A DNA stretch of 64,000 nt from an uncultured Bacteroidia bacterium (GCA_902762655.1 CACWOZ010000001.1:1-64000), one strand, 5' to 3'; shown: positions 17,061 through 26,580, counted from the first letter of the stretch. The notes: a model not told the origin generated them from the letters alone. A program made the numbers and translations.

Positions 17061-18104
17061 ATGAAACTGCAGATTCCAAATAATTACCGTCCTCTGCTGA
17101 ATCCGCGGCAGACCGAAGGGGCCATCAAGGAGATAAAGGACTTCTTCCAGATGAACCTTGCGTCGGAGCTGCGCCTGCGCCGTGTGACTGCGCCCCTGTT
17201 CGTACAGAGGGGAATGGGTATAAATGACGACCTCAACGGAGTGGAACGCGCAGTGAGTTTCCCCGTGAAGGACATGGGCGGACAGGTCTGCGAGATAGTG
17301 CATTCCCTCGCCAAGTGGAAACGCCTTACCCTGGCGGAGTACGGCATCGAGCCCGGCTATGGCATCTACACCGACATGAACGCCATCCGTGCGGACGAGG
17401 AACTGGACAACGTGCACTCCCTCTATGTGGACCAGTGGGACTGGGAGCGCGTGATGCTCCCCGGGGAGCGGAATCCGGAGTATCTGAAGGACATTGTCCG
17501 CCGCATATGGTCTGCCATAGTGCGCACCGAGTTCATGGTCTGCGAGAAGTACACCGACATCAGGCCCTGCCTGCCGGAAGAGATACATTTCATTCACGCC
17601 GAGCAGCTCCGCCGCCTTTACCCGGACTTGACTCCCAAGCAGAGGGAAGATGCCGTCTGCAAGGAGTACGGGGCCGTTTTCGTGGCCGGCATAGGCTGCG
17701 CCCTGAGAGATGGCCGGAAGCATGACGGACGTTCCGCCGACTACGACGACTGGAGCACTCCGGCCGAGTGGGACGGAGAAATCCTTCCCGGCCTGAACGG
17801 CGACATCCTCGTGTGGAATCCTGTCCTCGGGCACAGTTTCGAACTCTCTTCGATGGGTATCCGTGTCGACAAGGCCGCCCTCCTGCGCCAGCTGAAACTC
17901 GCGGGAGAGGAGTCGAAGGCGGAACTCTATTTCCATCAGGAACTGCTGTCTGGCCGCCTGCCGCAGAGCATAGGCGGAGGCATAGGCCAGAGCCGCCTCT
18001 GCATGTTCTTCCTCCGCAAAGCCCATATCGGCGAGATCCAGGCATCCGTCTGGCCTGCGGATATGATCGCCTCCTGCACAGAAAACAACATTCCCCTGAT
18101 ATGA
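17061..18104 (+). CDS. asnA: Aspartate--ammonia ligase (asparagine synthetase A)
   Basis: ATP-dependent amidation of aspartate with ammonia. The 347 residues resemble a class II tRNA-synthetase core: FVQRGMGINDDLNGVERAV (about 49-67), VHSLYVDQWDWERVM (about 118-132), and the C-terminal SIGGGIGQSRLCMFFL (about 304-319). Length is slightly above the E. coli enzyme (330). Its TGA overlaps the next ATG (ATGA). Confidence 0.96.
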   Translation: MKLQIPNNYRPLLNPRQTEGAIKEIKDFFQMNLASELRLRRVTAPLFVQRGMGINDDLNGVERAVSFPVKDMGGQVCEIVHSLAKWKRLTLAEYGIEPGYGIYTDMNAIRADEELDNVHSLYVDQWDWERVMLPGERNPEYLKDIVRRIWSAIVRTEFMVCEKYTDIRPCLPEEIHFIHAEQLRRLYPDLTPKQREDAVCKEYGAVFVAGIGCALRDGRKHDGRSADYDDWSTPAEWDGEILPGLNGDILVWNPVLGHSFELSSMGIRVDKAALLRQLKLAGEESKAELYFHQELLSGRLPQSIGGGIGQSRLCMFFLRKAHIGEIQASVWPADMIASCTENNIPLI

Positions 18105-19036
18105 AAAAGCTTCTGCTGCTCGGCCTCCTGGCTCTCGCGCTCTGCTCCTGCGGACGCAAGACCATAATCGGCGTGAGCTTTCCCGAAGCGCCGATAGAGA
18201 TTGCCACCAACGAGGAATTCGGGATGGAACTCATCAATATGTACAACATCATCCGTACTCCAGATGGAATGTACAGGATGTATTTCATTGCCAATCCCTC
18301 CGACGGCATCGCCGAACACGAGGACCTGCAGAACCTTTATCTCGCGGAATCCCCCGACGGTTTCCACTATGAGCTGAAAGGTAAGCTGATGGATGCGCTG
18401 GTGGAGCAGTCGGTGTTCATGGTGAAAGACAAGGCCTACCCTTACCGTATGGTCGGCAGTCAGTGGTTCGGCGAGAAGAGTTATGAGCGCGCTGTGTACC
18501 TTTGGAAATCGAAAGATGGTATAGAGTTCACCGACAGGAAAATGCTGTTCCACGAGATGCACGACACCCAGAACGTGATGATTCCGCGTGGCAACCGCCT
18601 GAAACTCTATACAAGGATCACTCAGGAAAGATACAAGAACCGCAGGATGGCTGTCGCCGAATTCAATATGCGCGGGGAGCAGGTAAGCGCCACGGAAATC
18701 CTGGCCGGAGACTTCCTTTACAATACCGCTGCCTGCAAGGTCGACAAACGCTACGACCTCCTTTTCCCTACGTACTACAACACCTACGGGGGCACCTCTG
18801 ACGCCTGTTTCTTCCGCAATTATCTTGTGGACGGGCCCTTTGTACGTGAACTGCCCTGCGAGTTGAACCGCTGGGTGGAGGCTGATGAGCATTGGGTGCT
18901 CGCAAGCCCCGGATTCGTGGAAATTGGCGGCGAAAAGTATCTGGCCTACAACACCCGCACCCGTTCGCACGAAACCAGCGCTACTGGCATGGTCAGCAGA
19001 TTCAAACTGATAAAAGCCGTAATCGAATACGAATGA
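18101..19036 (+). CDS. Lipoprotein with glycosidase-like beta-propeller fold
   Basis: 311 residues; lipobox LALCSC (about 12-17). The repeating pattern of short beta-strands with motifs such as RTPDGMYRMYFIA, LYLAESPDGFHYE, VYLWKSKDGIEF and KLYTRITQERYKNRR resembles five-bladed propeller proteins of the GH32/43/68 superfamily, which often sit beside sugar-processing enzymes. No confident catalytic triad can be placed, so it may only bind glycans. It is coupled by 4-bp overlaps to asnA upstream and the methyltransferase downstream. Confidence 0.65.
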   Translation: MKKLLLLGLLALALCSCGRKTIIGVSFPEAPIEIATNEEFGMELINMYNIIRTPDGMYRMYFIANPSDGIAEHEDLQNLYLAESPDGFHYELKGKLMDALVEQSVFMVKDKAYPYRMVGSQWFGEKSYERAVYLWKSKDGIEFTDRKMLFHEMHDTQNVMIPRGNRLKLYTRITQERYKNRRMAVAEFNMRGEQVSATEILAGDFLYNTAACKVDKRYDLLFPTYYNTYGGTSDACFFRNYLVDGPFVRELPCELNRWVEADEHWVLASPGFVEIGGEKYLAYNTRTRSHETSATGMVSRFKLIKAVIEYE

Positions 19037-19848
19037 CCCCGGAACTGATCACATCTGCCCAGAATCCCAAACTGAAGCGTCTGCTGGCGCTTCAGGAGAA
19101 GTCGCGTCTGCGCCGCGAGGAAGGGCTTTTCGTTGTCGAAGGGCAGCGTGAGTTGGAGCATTGCATCGCCGCGGGCTTCGTTGCCGATTCGGTCTTCATT
19201 TGTCCGGAAATTACTGCTGCAGTATACCAATACCCTGCGGCGAAGGTGTTTCATCTGACAAAAGAGCTATACGAAAAAGCAGCGTACCGGGGGAGTACGG
19301 AAGGGGTAATCGCCGAGGTGAAGGCCCGTACGCTTTCGCTAGAGGATCTGGAACTGAAGGATAATCCGCTGATAATGGTACTCGAGGGCGTGGAGAAACC
19401 CGGGAACCTGGGAGCCGTGCTCCGCAGCGCCGATGCCGCCGGAGCTGATGCCGTGATAGTCTGCGACCCCCTCACCGACCTCTACAACCCCAACCTCATC
19501 CGCGCCAGCATCGGAGCCATCTTCACCGTCCCCACCGTCGCCTGCTCTTCCGAAGAGGCCATCACCTTCCTGAAAGCCCGCGGAATCCGTATCCTGACCG
19601 CCCAGCTGCAGGATTCATCCGTTTATTATGATGTCGATATGACCTGCGGCACCGCCATCGTCATGGGCACCGAATCCACCGGACTTACCCCCGTCTGGCG
19701 CAAAGCTGCCGACGCCCACATCCTCATACCCATGCTCGGCCGTCTGGATTCGCTCAACGTCAGCGTCTCCGCCGCCATCCTTCTCTACGAAGCCGTCCGC
19801 CAGCGGCAGAACACTCCTTCAAGTGTTCCCGGTCCTGCAAAAAAATGA
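19033..19848 (+). CDS. SpoU-family RNA 2'-O-methyltransferase
   Basis: Uses S-adenosylmethionine to methylate rRNA or tRNA ribose. A substrate-binding N-domain (about 1-100) is followed by the SPOUT knot domain with the three motifs: EGVEKPGNLGAVLRSADAAG (about 118-137), VMGTESTGLTP (about 213-223) and IPMLGRLDSLNVSVSAAI (about 236-253). 271 residues from ATG 19033, which overlaps the preceding stop. The target nucleotide cannot be told. Confidence 0.9.
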   Translation: MTPELITSAQNPKLKRLLALQEKSRLRREEGLFVVEGQRELEHCIAAGFVADSVFICPEITAAVYQYPAAKVFHLTKELYEKAAYRGSTEGVIAEVKARTLSLEDLELKDNPLIMVLEGVEKPGNLGAVLRSADAAGADAVIVCDPLTDLYNPNLIRASIGAIFTVPTVACSSEEAITFLKARGIRILTAQLQDSSVYYDVDMTCGTAIVMGTESTGLTPVWRKAADAHILIPMLGRLDSLNVSVSAAILLYEAVRQRQNTPSSVPGPAKK

Positions 19849-19894
19849 CCGATCGGGAGCAACGAATCCAAAGATAAAGCATCTATTCTATACT

Positions 19895-20629
19895 ATGAAG
19901 AAATTCATAATACTCATACTTGTATCTTTTATAACAATACTTGCGCAGGCCCAGAGAATCAACCCCGATAATTTTACCCGCGAGTTGAGCGGAGGGGTGG
20001 GTTTCAGCACGCCTTTTTCGGACTCGTATGGTGCGGATGCAGTATATTGGATGAACTACAGCCATTATCTGGGCAGACATACCGGAATCAGGTTTGGAGC
20101 ACAGTATATGCCTGAAAACATGGATGTTGACGGATTCGTGGGTCTCCCCGTTGCCCTGTCTTTAAGGACCGGCATGCGGCAGACGAGTGATGCCTATGTC
20201 TATGGCGGACTGCTTGCCTTGGATCTGCTTGACGCCTTTATATGGGATGATGGCAACTTTTTCGCCAATGCACTGGCGGTTTTCCTTCTCTCCATGGTCA
20301 ACAGGGCGGAATTCTTCGTAGGCCTCACTCCCGGATACGTCTACGGTGACACGCACCTGCATCAAGGTTACTATTGGGACTTGGACGGCAACAAATACTA
20401 CGAAACCTATGGCATGCGCAAGAACGGTTCCCTGTACTGCTCGGCCGATGCTGGCCTGAATTTCTCATGGCGCATCTGGCGTTTTACCCTTAATATGACC
20501 CCTACGGTGCACTACAACGTCACCGGTAATTATCATAGGTACAGTGCCAACGAGGCAACCATACATCCGCAGGATGCCCCCGTCCGCTGGTTCTTCTCCA
20601 TGAATTTCGGTCTGGGATATCTTTTCTAG
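19895..20629 (+). CDS. Outer-membrane beta-barrel protein (PorT/OmpW-like)
   Basis: 244 residues with a signal peptide (MKKFIILILVSFITILAQAQ) and alternating amphipathic strands ending in an aromatic C-terminal strand (FGLGYLF), typical of a small barrel exported by BAM. ATG 19895 begins the signal peptide. No enzymatic motif. It converges with the DUF4249 gene 3 bp away. Confidence 0.75.
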   Translation: MKKFIILILVSFITILAQAQRINPDNFTRELSGGVGFSTPFSDSYGADAVYWMNYSHYLGRHTGIRFGAQYMPENMDVDGFVGLPVALSLRTGMRQTSDAYVYGGLLALDLLDAFIWDDGNFFANALAVFLLSMVNRAEFFVGLTPGYVYGDTHLHQGYYWDLDGNKYYETYGMRKNGSLYCSADAGLNFSWRIWRFTLNMTPTVHYNVTGNYHRYSANEATIHPQDAPVRWFFSMNFGLGYLF

Positions 20630-20632
20630 ACC

Positions 20633-21463
20633 CTACTCTATCTTTATAGTATAGTAACTGGCACCGTATCCGGCCCAGTAACCGAGCGCGCCCTCCAGGC
20701 CTCCGTCCATATCGGTGTCGAAAAAGTAGGTCGCGTTGGCGTTGATGCCCAGCATCACCTCAAAGTTCTGCCAGAACATGAAGGTGCGGCGGTCGCAGGT
20801 GCAGAACTTGACCGACACTTCGTCGCCCAATTTGATATTGAGCTCGTAAAGCCTTTCGTTGAAGCGTTCTGTGCTCGCGAGCTGCATCTCGGCGTAGCCG
20901 CTGAATACTTCGTCGCTCATATAAGCGAGGGTAGATGGCTGATACTTCCTGTCGATACCCTTTGTCCTGGTGAACGCCCTGTAGTAGTTCGTCTCGTCTG
21001 CGGGATCCGTGAATCCGCACATTATGCAGAACAGGGAATCGCTCAGCGGGAGGGTGTAGATGGTATCGAGGGGTACGGGTTTGGGAATGACGGTGGTTGC
21101 GGAAGCATGGAAATCCTTATAGTCGGCGGTCAGCCTGTATTCGCGTCCGGGCACACCGGTGATTTTCGAAGTGGTGAACACATACGGCGGCATGTACCTG
21201 TCGTCCGGCATCCCCGTGAGCACTACTTCCTGTTCACCGTCGCTCACGGTCACCTTTCCCCAGCGGGCGATGCTCTCGATCATCTCTTTGCGGGAGATGC
21301 TGCCGTCGCGTGCCGGAATGCTCTCGGAGAGCAGCACTACCGGATGCCCGCCGCTGTCGATCCACCCTTCAACCACAAGATGTGATTCGGGGGCAGGACC
21401 GTCGTAGCCGTTGCAGGCTGCGATTCCGAAGCAGGCCAGAAGTATGCAGAGCTTTTTTTTCAT
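20633..21463 (-). CDS. DUF4249-type lipoprotein partnering a TonB receptor
   Basis: 276 residues; lipobox GIAAC (about 13-17). The layout (early VVEGWIDSGGHPVVLLS, Thr/Asp-rich beta strands, TDPADETNYYRA in the middle, CTCDRRTFMFWQ near 222-233) fits DUF4249 proteins, which in Bacteroidota are encoded directly after TonB-dependent receptors. Its ATG coincides with the last base of the receptor gene. Ligand unknown. Confidence 0.78.
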   Translation of the reverse strand: MKKKLCILLACFGIAACNGYDGPAPESHLVVEGWIDSGGHPVVLLSESIPARDGSISRKEMIESIARWGKVTVSDGEQEVVLTGMPDDRYMPPYVFTTSKITGVPGREYRLTADYKDFHASATTVIPKPVPLDTIYTLPLSDSLFCIMCGFTDPADETNYYRAFTRTKGIDRKYQPSTLAYMSDEVFSGYAEMQLASTERFNERLYELNIKLGDEVSVKFCTCDRRTFMFWQNFEVMLGINANATYFFDTDMDGGLEGALGYWAGYGASYYTIKIE

Positions 21464-23472
21464 CAGAATTTGTGGAAATATGCAAGCGAAGGCAGGAATC
21501 TGACTCCGTATGAAGTTGGAAGGAAGTTATATGAGAAGTCTTCTTCGTTGAGATGAACTCCGTATCCGACCGCATTCCTTCGGCCTAGCGCGTTGTACAT
21601 CGAGAAATTGAGTCCGTTGCGCCGTCGGGCATCCTTGTGGAAATACCAGTTCACCGAGATGTCGAGGCGGATGTATGCAGGCAGTCGGGCGGCATTGTGC
21701 TCCCCGTAATTGCAGATCACCCTGTCGCCCAACATGTAGAACGAGTCCGGGCGGGTGTAGGGCGTGCCCGTGCATGCGAAAAAGCATCCGCCGAAGTCGA
21801 ACTTGCCTATGTCGTAGGTGCCGATGATCTTGAGTTCATGCAGGCGCTCGTGATTGGAAGGATAGGTGCCGGGATAGAGGGGATTGTCGAAGTTTCGCAG
21901 CGACCTCCCGAAGGAGTAGGACACCCATCCCGTCAGCGAGCCGGCATTCTTCTGGATCATCATGTTCACACCGTATGCACGCCCGTCGCCTTTCAGAAGA
22001 GAGTTCTCAATGGAGTAGCGGCTGTTCAGTATCTCCATGATTGTGCCGCTGTATTCGAGCTGGTTGTGAAGTTGCTTGTAGTAGGTTTCGGCCGACAGCG
22101 CCCATTCATTCTTTATTCCGAAATCGAGGTTGTACGACAGCGCGTAGTTGACGGCCCACTGCGGCTTTGAGAGTTTGCCCGCGAGTATCCAGAATTCTAT
22201 CGGCAGACCGGTGTTGGTAAATCCTGTCTGGAAGAGAACTTGCCGGCTGATTCCGGTGCGCAGGCTGAGTTTCCCTCCTCTCGGGATGATGAATGCGGCT
22301 TCTGCCTGCGGGGTTATCCCCCAGAAACTCTCGCGTTCGGGGCTCAGGTACCAGCTTCCTCCCAGCCCTGCCTTGAGCTCGGTGTAATAGCCCAGGAACT
22401 TGCTGTATCCTGCGTGGATCTTGGCTTCGAATCCGTCCTGGACCGATTCGGCGGACGTATTGGTAGTGTTGTAGTGGCCCTCTGCCTCAGGATTCTGCGG
22501 AAGCGCCTTGTGATACGCGAGGTCCACCCCCGTTTCCCATCCTTCCAGGGTGGCCGTGGCCCTGTAGCCATAACTCCGGATATACGACGGCATGCTGCCG
22601 GAAGCGTTCGGGATGGCAATGTGGGCTTTGAGGCCGTTCATCGTGCCGTAAAGAGTCTGCTTGAGTGTGACAGCACCAAAAAAGTGGTACCAGTGGACGG
22701 AACCGAGGGCATTGTACCACGACGCCCCCATGTCGGAACTTACCTTGGTATAGTTGAATGCTCCGTCGTCTTTGCCTCCGAACAGGTCGATCCAGATGCG
22801 GTTTTTCGCATCGGGCTTCCACAACCAGGTGATGTTGCTGTCGAAAAAGCCGTATGTCAGCGGCTCGTCGTCGTATTTGAGATAACTTCCGTACAGCAGG
22901 TTGATATAGGATTTGCGCCCGGAGAGGATGAGGGCGGATTTCTTTCCGACCGGGATGTCGAGGGTGCCCTGGAACGACAACAGTCCGGCGGAAAACTCTC
23001 CCTGCGCACGGTTGGGAATTTTGTCCTTGAGGATCATGACGATGCTTCCGCCGAGCCTTGTCGACTGCCCTGCGGAAGTATTGTAATCCATTGATTGATA
23101 GTGCGTAGGGTTGAATACAGAGAAAAATCCCAGAAGGTGCGAGGCCCCATAGACCGGCACTTCCTGGATGGAGAGGAGGGTGTGGGAGTATTCGCTGCCC
23201 TGCATGTATAGGCCTCCGTCCGATTCGGTGTTCACCTGCACGATAGGGAGCAGACGCACGAAGCGGAGCGGATCGGCATTGCCGAGGAAAGATGGAACGG
23301 CGCGGATTTTCTCCACGTTAACCTTGCCGCTCACACCGCCGAGGGTTTCCAGCATGGGCCTCTGGCCTCTGCCGGTCACTATGGCACGCTTGAGGGTGTC
23401 TTTGACATCCTGGGCGCCTGCCGTCACACCGGTCAGCAGTAGGAGAGAGGCTATGAGAGCCCGCCTACTCAT
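21463..23472 (-). CDS. TonB-dependent receptor without carboxypeptidase-like domain
   Basis: 669 residues with a signal peptide (SLLLLTGVTAGAQ). A plug domain follows (about 30-160; FVRLLPIVQV, YMQGSEYSHTLLSIQEVPVYG) and then a 22-strand-type barrel ending SLAYFHKF. It lacks the N-terminal beta-sandwich (CarboxypepD_reg) that SusC-like receptors carry. Middle gene of a three-gene unit: small lipoprotein, receptor, DUF4249 lipoprotein; upstream overlap 8 bp. Substrate unknown. Confidence 0.88.
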   Translation of the reverse strand: MSRRALIASLLLLTGVTAGAQDVKDTLKRAIVTGRGQRPMLETLGGVSGKVNVEKIRAVPSFLGNADPLRFVRLLPIVQVNTESDGGLYMQGSEYSHTLLSIQEVPVYGASHLLGFFSVFNPTHYQSMDYNTSAGQSTRLGGSIVMILKDKIPNRAQGEFSAGLLSFQGTLDIPVGKKSALILSGRKSYINLLYGSYLKYDDEPLTYGFFDSNITWLWKPDAKNRIWIDLFGGKDDGAFNYTKVSSDMGASWYNALGSVHWYHFFGAVTLKQTLYGTMNGLKAHIAIPNASGSMPSYIRSYGYRATATLEGWETGVDLAYHKALPQNPEAEGHYNTTNTSAESVQDGFEAKIHAGYSKFLGYYTELKAGLGGSWYLSPERESFWGITPQAEAAFIIPRGGKLSLRTGISRQVLFQTGFTNTGLPIEFWILAGKLSKPQWAVNYALSYNLDFGIKNEWALSAETYYKQLHNQLEYSGTIMEILNSRYSIENSLLKGDGRAYGVNMMIQKNAGSLTGWVSYSFGRSLRNFDNPLYPGTYPSNHERLHELKIIGTYDIGKFDFGGCFFACTGTPYTRPDSFYMLGDRVICNYGEHNAARLPAYIRLDISVNWYFHKDARRRNGLNFSMYNALGRRNAVGYGVHLNEEDFSYNFLPTSYGVRFLPSLAYFHKF

Positions 23473-23944
23473 AAAAATCTATCAGGAAAGAAGTCCAGGA
23501 AACGGATGTGCCGTCGTCGAAGCGGAAAACGAGGGTTGGGAGCCAGAGTTCGTATTCGGTATAGGGGAGTGGCTCGAGTCCCAGTCGCGCCAGCCGTGTG
23601 TCGCCCTCGAATACTCCGATGGAGAAATCGTTTTCGCTGATGTTTTCGAGGCCATACAGGATTCCGACCGACAAAGATCCCCTGATGGAGAGGCCTGCGA
23701 TGTTGACGTTGAGATTTATAACGCCGTCTTCGCGTGTAAAGGAGGATTCCTTAGCAAGGTAGAAGAGTATTTCGGTAGCAGACATGGTCTGAACTTCGTC
23801 ATAGACGATGTTTACCATCTCGGCAAGATGCTGCTTGGTCTGCTCCTCTTCGGTATAGACGTGCACCGGCGCATCCTTCACCGTGCCGTGGCATGCTGTC
23901 AGGCATAGAAGGATTGCAGCGATGTATTTCAGTCTTTTTAACAT
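23465..23944 (-). CDS. Small lipoprotein, first gene of the TonB/DUF4249 operon
   Basis: 159 residues; lipobox LCLTAC (about 13-18). The rest is mixed alpha/beta with no recognised motif. Its last 8 bp overlap the receptor gene, so co-expression is expected. Family not recognised. Confidence 0.7.
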   Translation of the reverse strand: MLKRLKYIAAILLCLTACHGTVKDAPVHVYTEEEQTKQHLAEMVNIVYDEVQTMSATEILFYLAKESSFTREDGVINLNVNIAGLSIRGSLSVGILYGLENISENDFSIGVFEGDTRLARLGLEPLPYTEYELWLPTLVFRFDDGTSVSWTSFLIDFYE

Positions 23945-23946
23945 CT

Positions 23947-23980
23947 AACAAAAAAACCTGATGAATAGGTCATCAGGTTT
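23947..23980 (-). terminator. Rho-independent terminator of tRNA-Ala
   Basis: On the minus strand AACCTGATGA and TCATCAGGTT pair around a 5-nt loop and are followed by a run of seven T. It starts 6 nt after the tRNA 3' end. Confidence 0.9.
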
Positions 23981-23985
23981 TATTG

Positions 23986-24058
<73 letters not shown>

Positions 24059-24106
24059 AATGGGAATACAAAGATAGTTTATTTTTATAAACCTGCAAAA
24101 AATATT

Positions 24107-24556
24107 TTAGCCCCTCTCCATCTCCCTGCGCATATCTTTTTCTTTGATGGATTGGCGCTTGTCGTATTCTTTCTTGCCCCGTGCGAGGGCGATGTGGAGT
24201 TTGGCGTAGCCGTTGTCTGCAATGTATAGGCGCACGGCGACGATTGTGAGACCTTTGGTCTTGACAGCTAGTGCAAGATGCTTGAGTTCGCGCTTCGTTA
24301 GGAGAAGTTTGCGGTCGCGGGTAGGCTCGTGGCTGTTCCAACTTCCCCAAAAGTAAGTCGCGATATTCATCCCCTTCACGTAGAGCTCCCCGTTCACAAA
24401 GTAGCAGAACGCGTCTTGTAGGGATGCCTTGCCGGCGCGCAGGCTCTTTATTTCAGTGCCGACCAATACGATACCGGCGACGTAAGTTTCGATGAATTCG
24501 TAGTCGAAACTTGCGCGCTTGTTGCGTATCTGTATGGTACTCTTGGCCTTTGGCAT
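24107..24556 (-). CDS. smpB: SsrA-binding protein SmpB
   Basis: Partner of tmRNA in trans-translation rescue of stalled ribosomes. 149 residues with the family core [20 protein letters not shown] (about 12-31), [20 protein letters not shown] and the basic C-terminal tail [22 protein letters not shown] 24556 was chosen; a -7 box (24566-24573, minus strand) is 9 nt upstream, so longer forms would start upstream of the transcript. Confidence 0.96.
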   Translation of the reverse strand: MPKAKSTIQIRNKRASFDYEFIETYVAGIVLVGTEIKSLRAGKASLQDAFCYFVNGELYVKGMNIATYFWGSWNSHEPTRDRKLLLTKRELKHLALAVKTKGLTIVAVRLYIADNGYAKLHIALARGKKEYDKRQSIKEKDMRREMERG

Positions 24557-24617
24557 AATGGACTGCAAATATAGGAATTTCTGGCGAATTTGCCCGGAAT
24601 TACTATATTTGCAGGTT
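24557..24617. promoter_or_regulatory. Symmetric divergent promoters smpB / miaA
   Basis: TATATTTG boxes face each way (24566-24573 on minus, 24604-24611 on plus) within inverted copies of CTATATTTGCAG and AATT. The gap from box to ATG is 9 nt for smpB and 6 nt for miaA, implying transcripts that begin at or near the start codon. Confidence 0.8.
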
Positions 24618-25520
24618 ATGCCGAAATTCCGAAAACCGCTTCCGGCCGAGTTGCCGGAGCCGGAAATAATAGATGTACGGGCGCTGGCAGCGGAACTTAA
24701 AGCCGGCCGGCTGGATTTGGTCTGTGTGCTGGGGCCGACTGCATCTGGAAAGACCAAATATGCCGTTAGTCTAGCGCGCGAATTTGCCGCATCAGGGCTG
24801 ACGGCAGAAATCATCTCCGCGGACTCTCGTCAGGTATACCGCGGGATGGACATAGGCACGGGAAAGGATCTTTCTGAATATCAGGAGATTCCTTATCATC
24901 TTATAGATATATGCGAGCCGGGCGGCGGATACAATGTCTATCAGTTCAAGGAAGACTTCGGCCGCGCGTTCGAGGAAATCCGCGCCCGCGGGTGCGTGCC
25001 GATACTCTGCGGCGGCACCGGCCTGTATATCAATGCGGTGACCGCCGGATACGACTTCCGTTCTTGCAAGCCGCTCAGTATGCCGGCCGGAGAGTTTGAT
25101 GGTGGCCCGTCCGTTTCGGGCAGTAGCCGTCACGGAAGTTTTTTGAGTGAGGTTGTGCGTGGCGGTAGCGGAGTGACGGCTACTGCCCGAACGGAAGAGA
25201 TACCGCGCACCTACTTTATCGGCACGCTGGTCAGCCGGGAGGTGCGGAATGCCAGGATTGACGCGCGGCTGAAGGCGCGCCTGGAGGAGGGGATGATCGA
25301 GGAAATCCGCGGCCTGCTTGCGGGGGGCGTACCTGCCGAAACCCTTATTGGTTACGGCCTTGAATATAAATTCGTTACACTCTTCCTGCAAGGGCAGTTG
25401 ACAGAGCAGGAACTATTCGAACAACTATCCACAGCCATCCATCAGTTCGCGAAGCGCCAGATGACCTGGTTCCGCGGCATGGAGCGCAGCGGGGTTATAA
25501 TTCATTGGGTAGAGGTTTAA
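24618..25520 (+). CDS. miaA: tRNA dimethylallyltransferase MiaA with a replaced central segment
   Basis: The family transfers dimethylallyl to A37 of tRNAs reading UNN codons. The P-loop [14 protein letters not shown] (about 40-53), [18 protein letters not shown] and [11 protein letters not shown] are normal, as is the C-terminus [15 protein letters not shown]...[16 protein letters not shown], which matches the Bacteroidota type. Between GYDF and [16 protein letters not shown] (about 155-200) the expected helical domain (ELR..LE, N/TDxxKRxIRAIEIE) is missing. About 50 residues encoded by a large inverted repeat stand in its place. 300 residues from ATG 24618. Activity is doubtful; another miaA may exist elsewhere. 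Confidence 0.85.
   Translation: MPKFRKPLPAELPEPEIIDVRALAAELKAGRLDLVCVLGPTASGKTKYAVSLAREFAASGLTAEIISADSRQVYRGMDIGTGKDLSEYQEIPYHLIDICEPGGGYNVYQFKEDFGRAFEEIRARGCVPILCGGTGLYINAVTAGYDFRSCKPLSMPAGEFDGGPSVSGSSRHGSFLSEVVRGGSGVTATARTEEIPRTYFIGTLVSREVRNARIDARLKARLEEGMIEEIRGLLAGGVPAETLIGYGLEYKFVTLFLQGQLTEQELFEQLSTAIHQFAKRQMTWFRGMERSGVIIHWVEV
25112..25193 (+). repeat. Inverted repeat inside miaA
   Basis: Arms 25112-25133 and 25173-25193 are complementary over 21 bp (CGGGCAGTAGCCGTCAC core) with one extra T in the left arm and a 39-nt spacer. It is in frame and lies where the helical domain of MiaA should be encoded. Confidence 0.9.
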
Positions 25521-25532
25521 TACTTTATTATT

Positions 25533-26474
25533 ATGGCAGATACGAAAGAAATATATTTTGCTGGGGGATGCTTTTGGGGAACTGAACATTTCTTCTCCGG
25601 GATTGACGGAGTGGTTTCGGCTGTCAGCGGATATGCGCAGGGGAGTCCGGAGTTTGCCGGCCGCCCTTCCTATGAGCAGGTTTACACTGATACGACCGGC
25701 TTCGCAGAGACGGTCAAAGTTACCTACCGCCCGGATAGGATATCCCTGGGGCTGCTCGCAGAGTTGTTCTTCGATATAATCGATCCCCTCAGCCTGAATC
25801 AGCAGGGGCATGACATCGGTACCCGATACCGCACCGGAATCTACTACTCCGATCCTGCCGATCTGCCTGTGCTACAGGAGGTTTACTCCTCTGTAGAGGC
25901 CCGTCTCGGCCAACCTCTTGAGGTGGAACTCGAGCCGTTGCGGAACTTCTTCGAGGCGGAGGAGAGGCATCAGAAGTATCTCGACAAAAACCCCGACGGA
26001 TATTGTCATCTCCCCCTTAAGACCTTTAAGTATCTGCGTCTGTATCAGGATGTTGCCGCCCTTCTGGGGGATGAGCCGGATTCCGTAGCACGTATGGCCG
26101 AGACCGCCGCTCTCATATATGAACGGATGAAGTTTTTCTGGGTGGGATTCTACGTTGTGCGGGATTTTGCCGGAATAGGTAAGGAGTTGGTTTTAGGCCC
26201 TTTCCAGGGACCGCCCGCCTGCCTTCGCATCGGCTATGGGCGTGGTGTCTGCGGTACGGCCTGGAAAGAGTCACGCACCATCATCGTTCCCGATGTCGAG
26301 GCCTTCCCAGGGCATATTGCCTGTAGTTCCCTCTCCCGCTCGGAAATCGTTGTGCCTGTGATGCCCGCCGCGGAGGGAAAGGTGGCCGCCGTGCTGGACA
26401 TCGACAGCACTTCCCTCGCCGCCTTCGACGACACCGACGCCCTTTGGCTCGAAAAAATCTGCCGACTCCTTTAA
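25533..26474 (+). CDS. msrA: MsrA fused to free methionine-(R)-sulfoxide reductase (GAF)
   Basis: Residues 1-160 are a peptide-methionine (S)-S-oxide reductase with catalytic Cys13 in GGCFWGTEHFF, HDIGTRYRTGIYY and the RHQKYLDKNPDGYC end. Residues about 170-313 are a GAF domain of the fRMsr family: LGPFQGPPACLRIGYGRGVC and FPGHIACSSLSRSEIV. Its three Cys (230, 240, 264) have the same spacing (10 and 24) as the Cys84/94/118 set described for E. coli fRMsr. The fusion would reduce both S- and free R-sulfoxides in the cytosol. 12 bp after miaA, probably cotranscribed. Confidence 0.93.
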   Translation: MADTKEIYFAGGCFWGTEHFFSGIDGVVSAVSGYAQGSPEFAGRPSYEQVYTDTTGFAETVKVTYRPDRISLGLLAELFFDIIDPLSLNQQGHDIGTRYRTGIYYSDPADLPVLQEVYSSVEARLGQPLEVELEPLRNFFEAEERHQKYLDKNPDGYCHLPLKTFKYLRLYQDVAALLGDEPDSVARMAETAALIYERMKFFWVGFYVVRDFAGIGKELVLGPFQGPPACLRIGYGRGVCGTAWKESRTIIVPDVEAFPGHIACSSLSRSEIVVPVMPAAEGKVAAVLDIDSTSLAAFDDTDALWLEKICRLL

Positions 26475-26479
26475 TCGCC

Positions 26480-26580
26480 TTTTTGCCGGGCAGCTATCTT
26501 ACTGATAGTCAATGCTTTGCTAGAAACAAATCGGTGAAAAATGCCGATTTGTTTCCAGGATATCGCTGTGAATCAATTAG
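26480..26580 (-). repeat. REP copy, left of the RAYT region
   Basis: About 101 bp containing GCCGGGCAGCTATCTT and an internal hairpin AAACAAATCGG/CCGATTTGTTT. It is an inverted copy of 28686-28787, with about 80% identity by eye. It ends on the stop codon of the threonine-aldolase-like gene. Confidence 0.88.
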
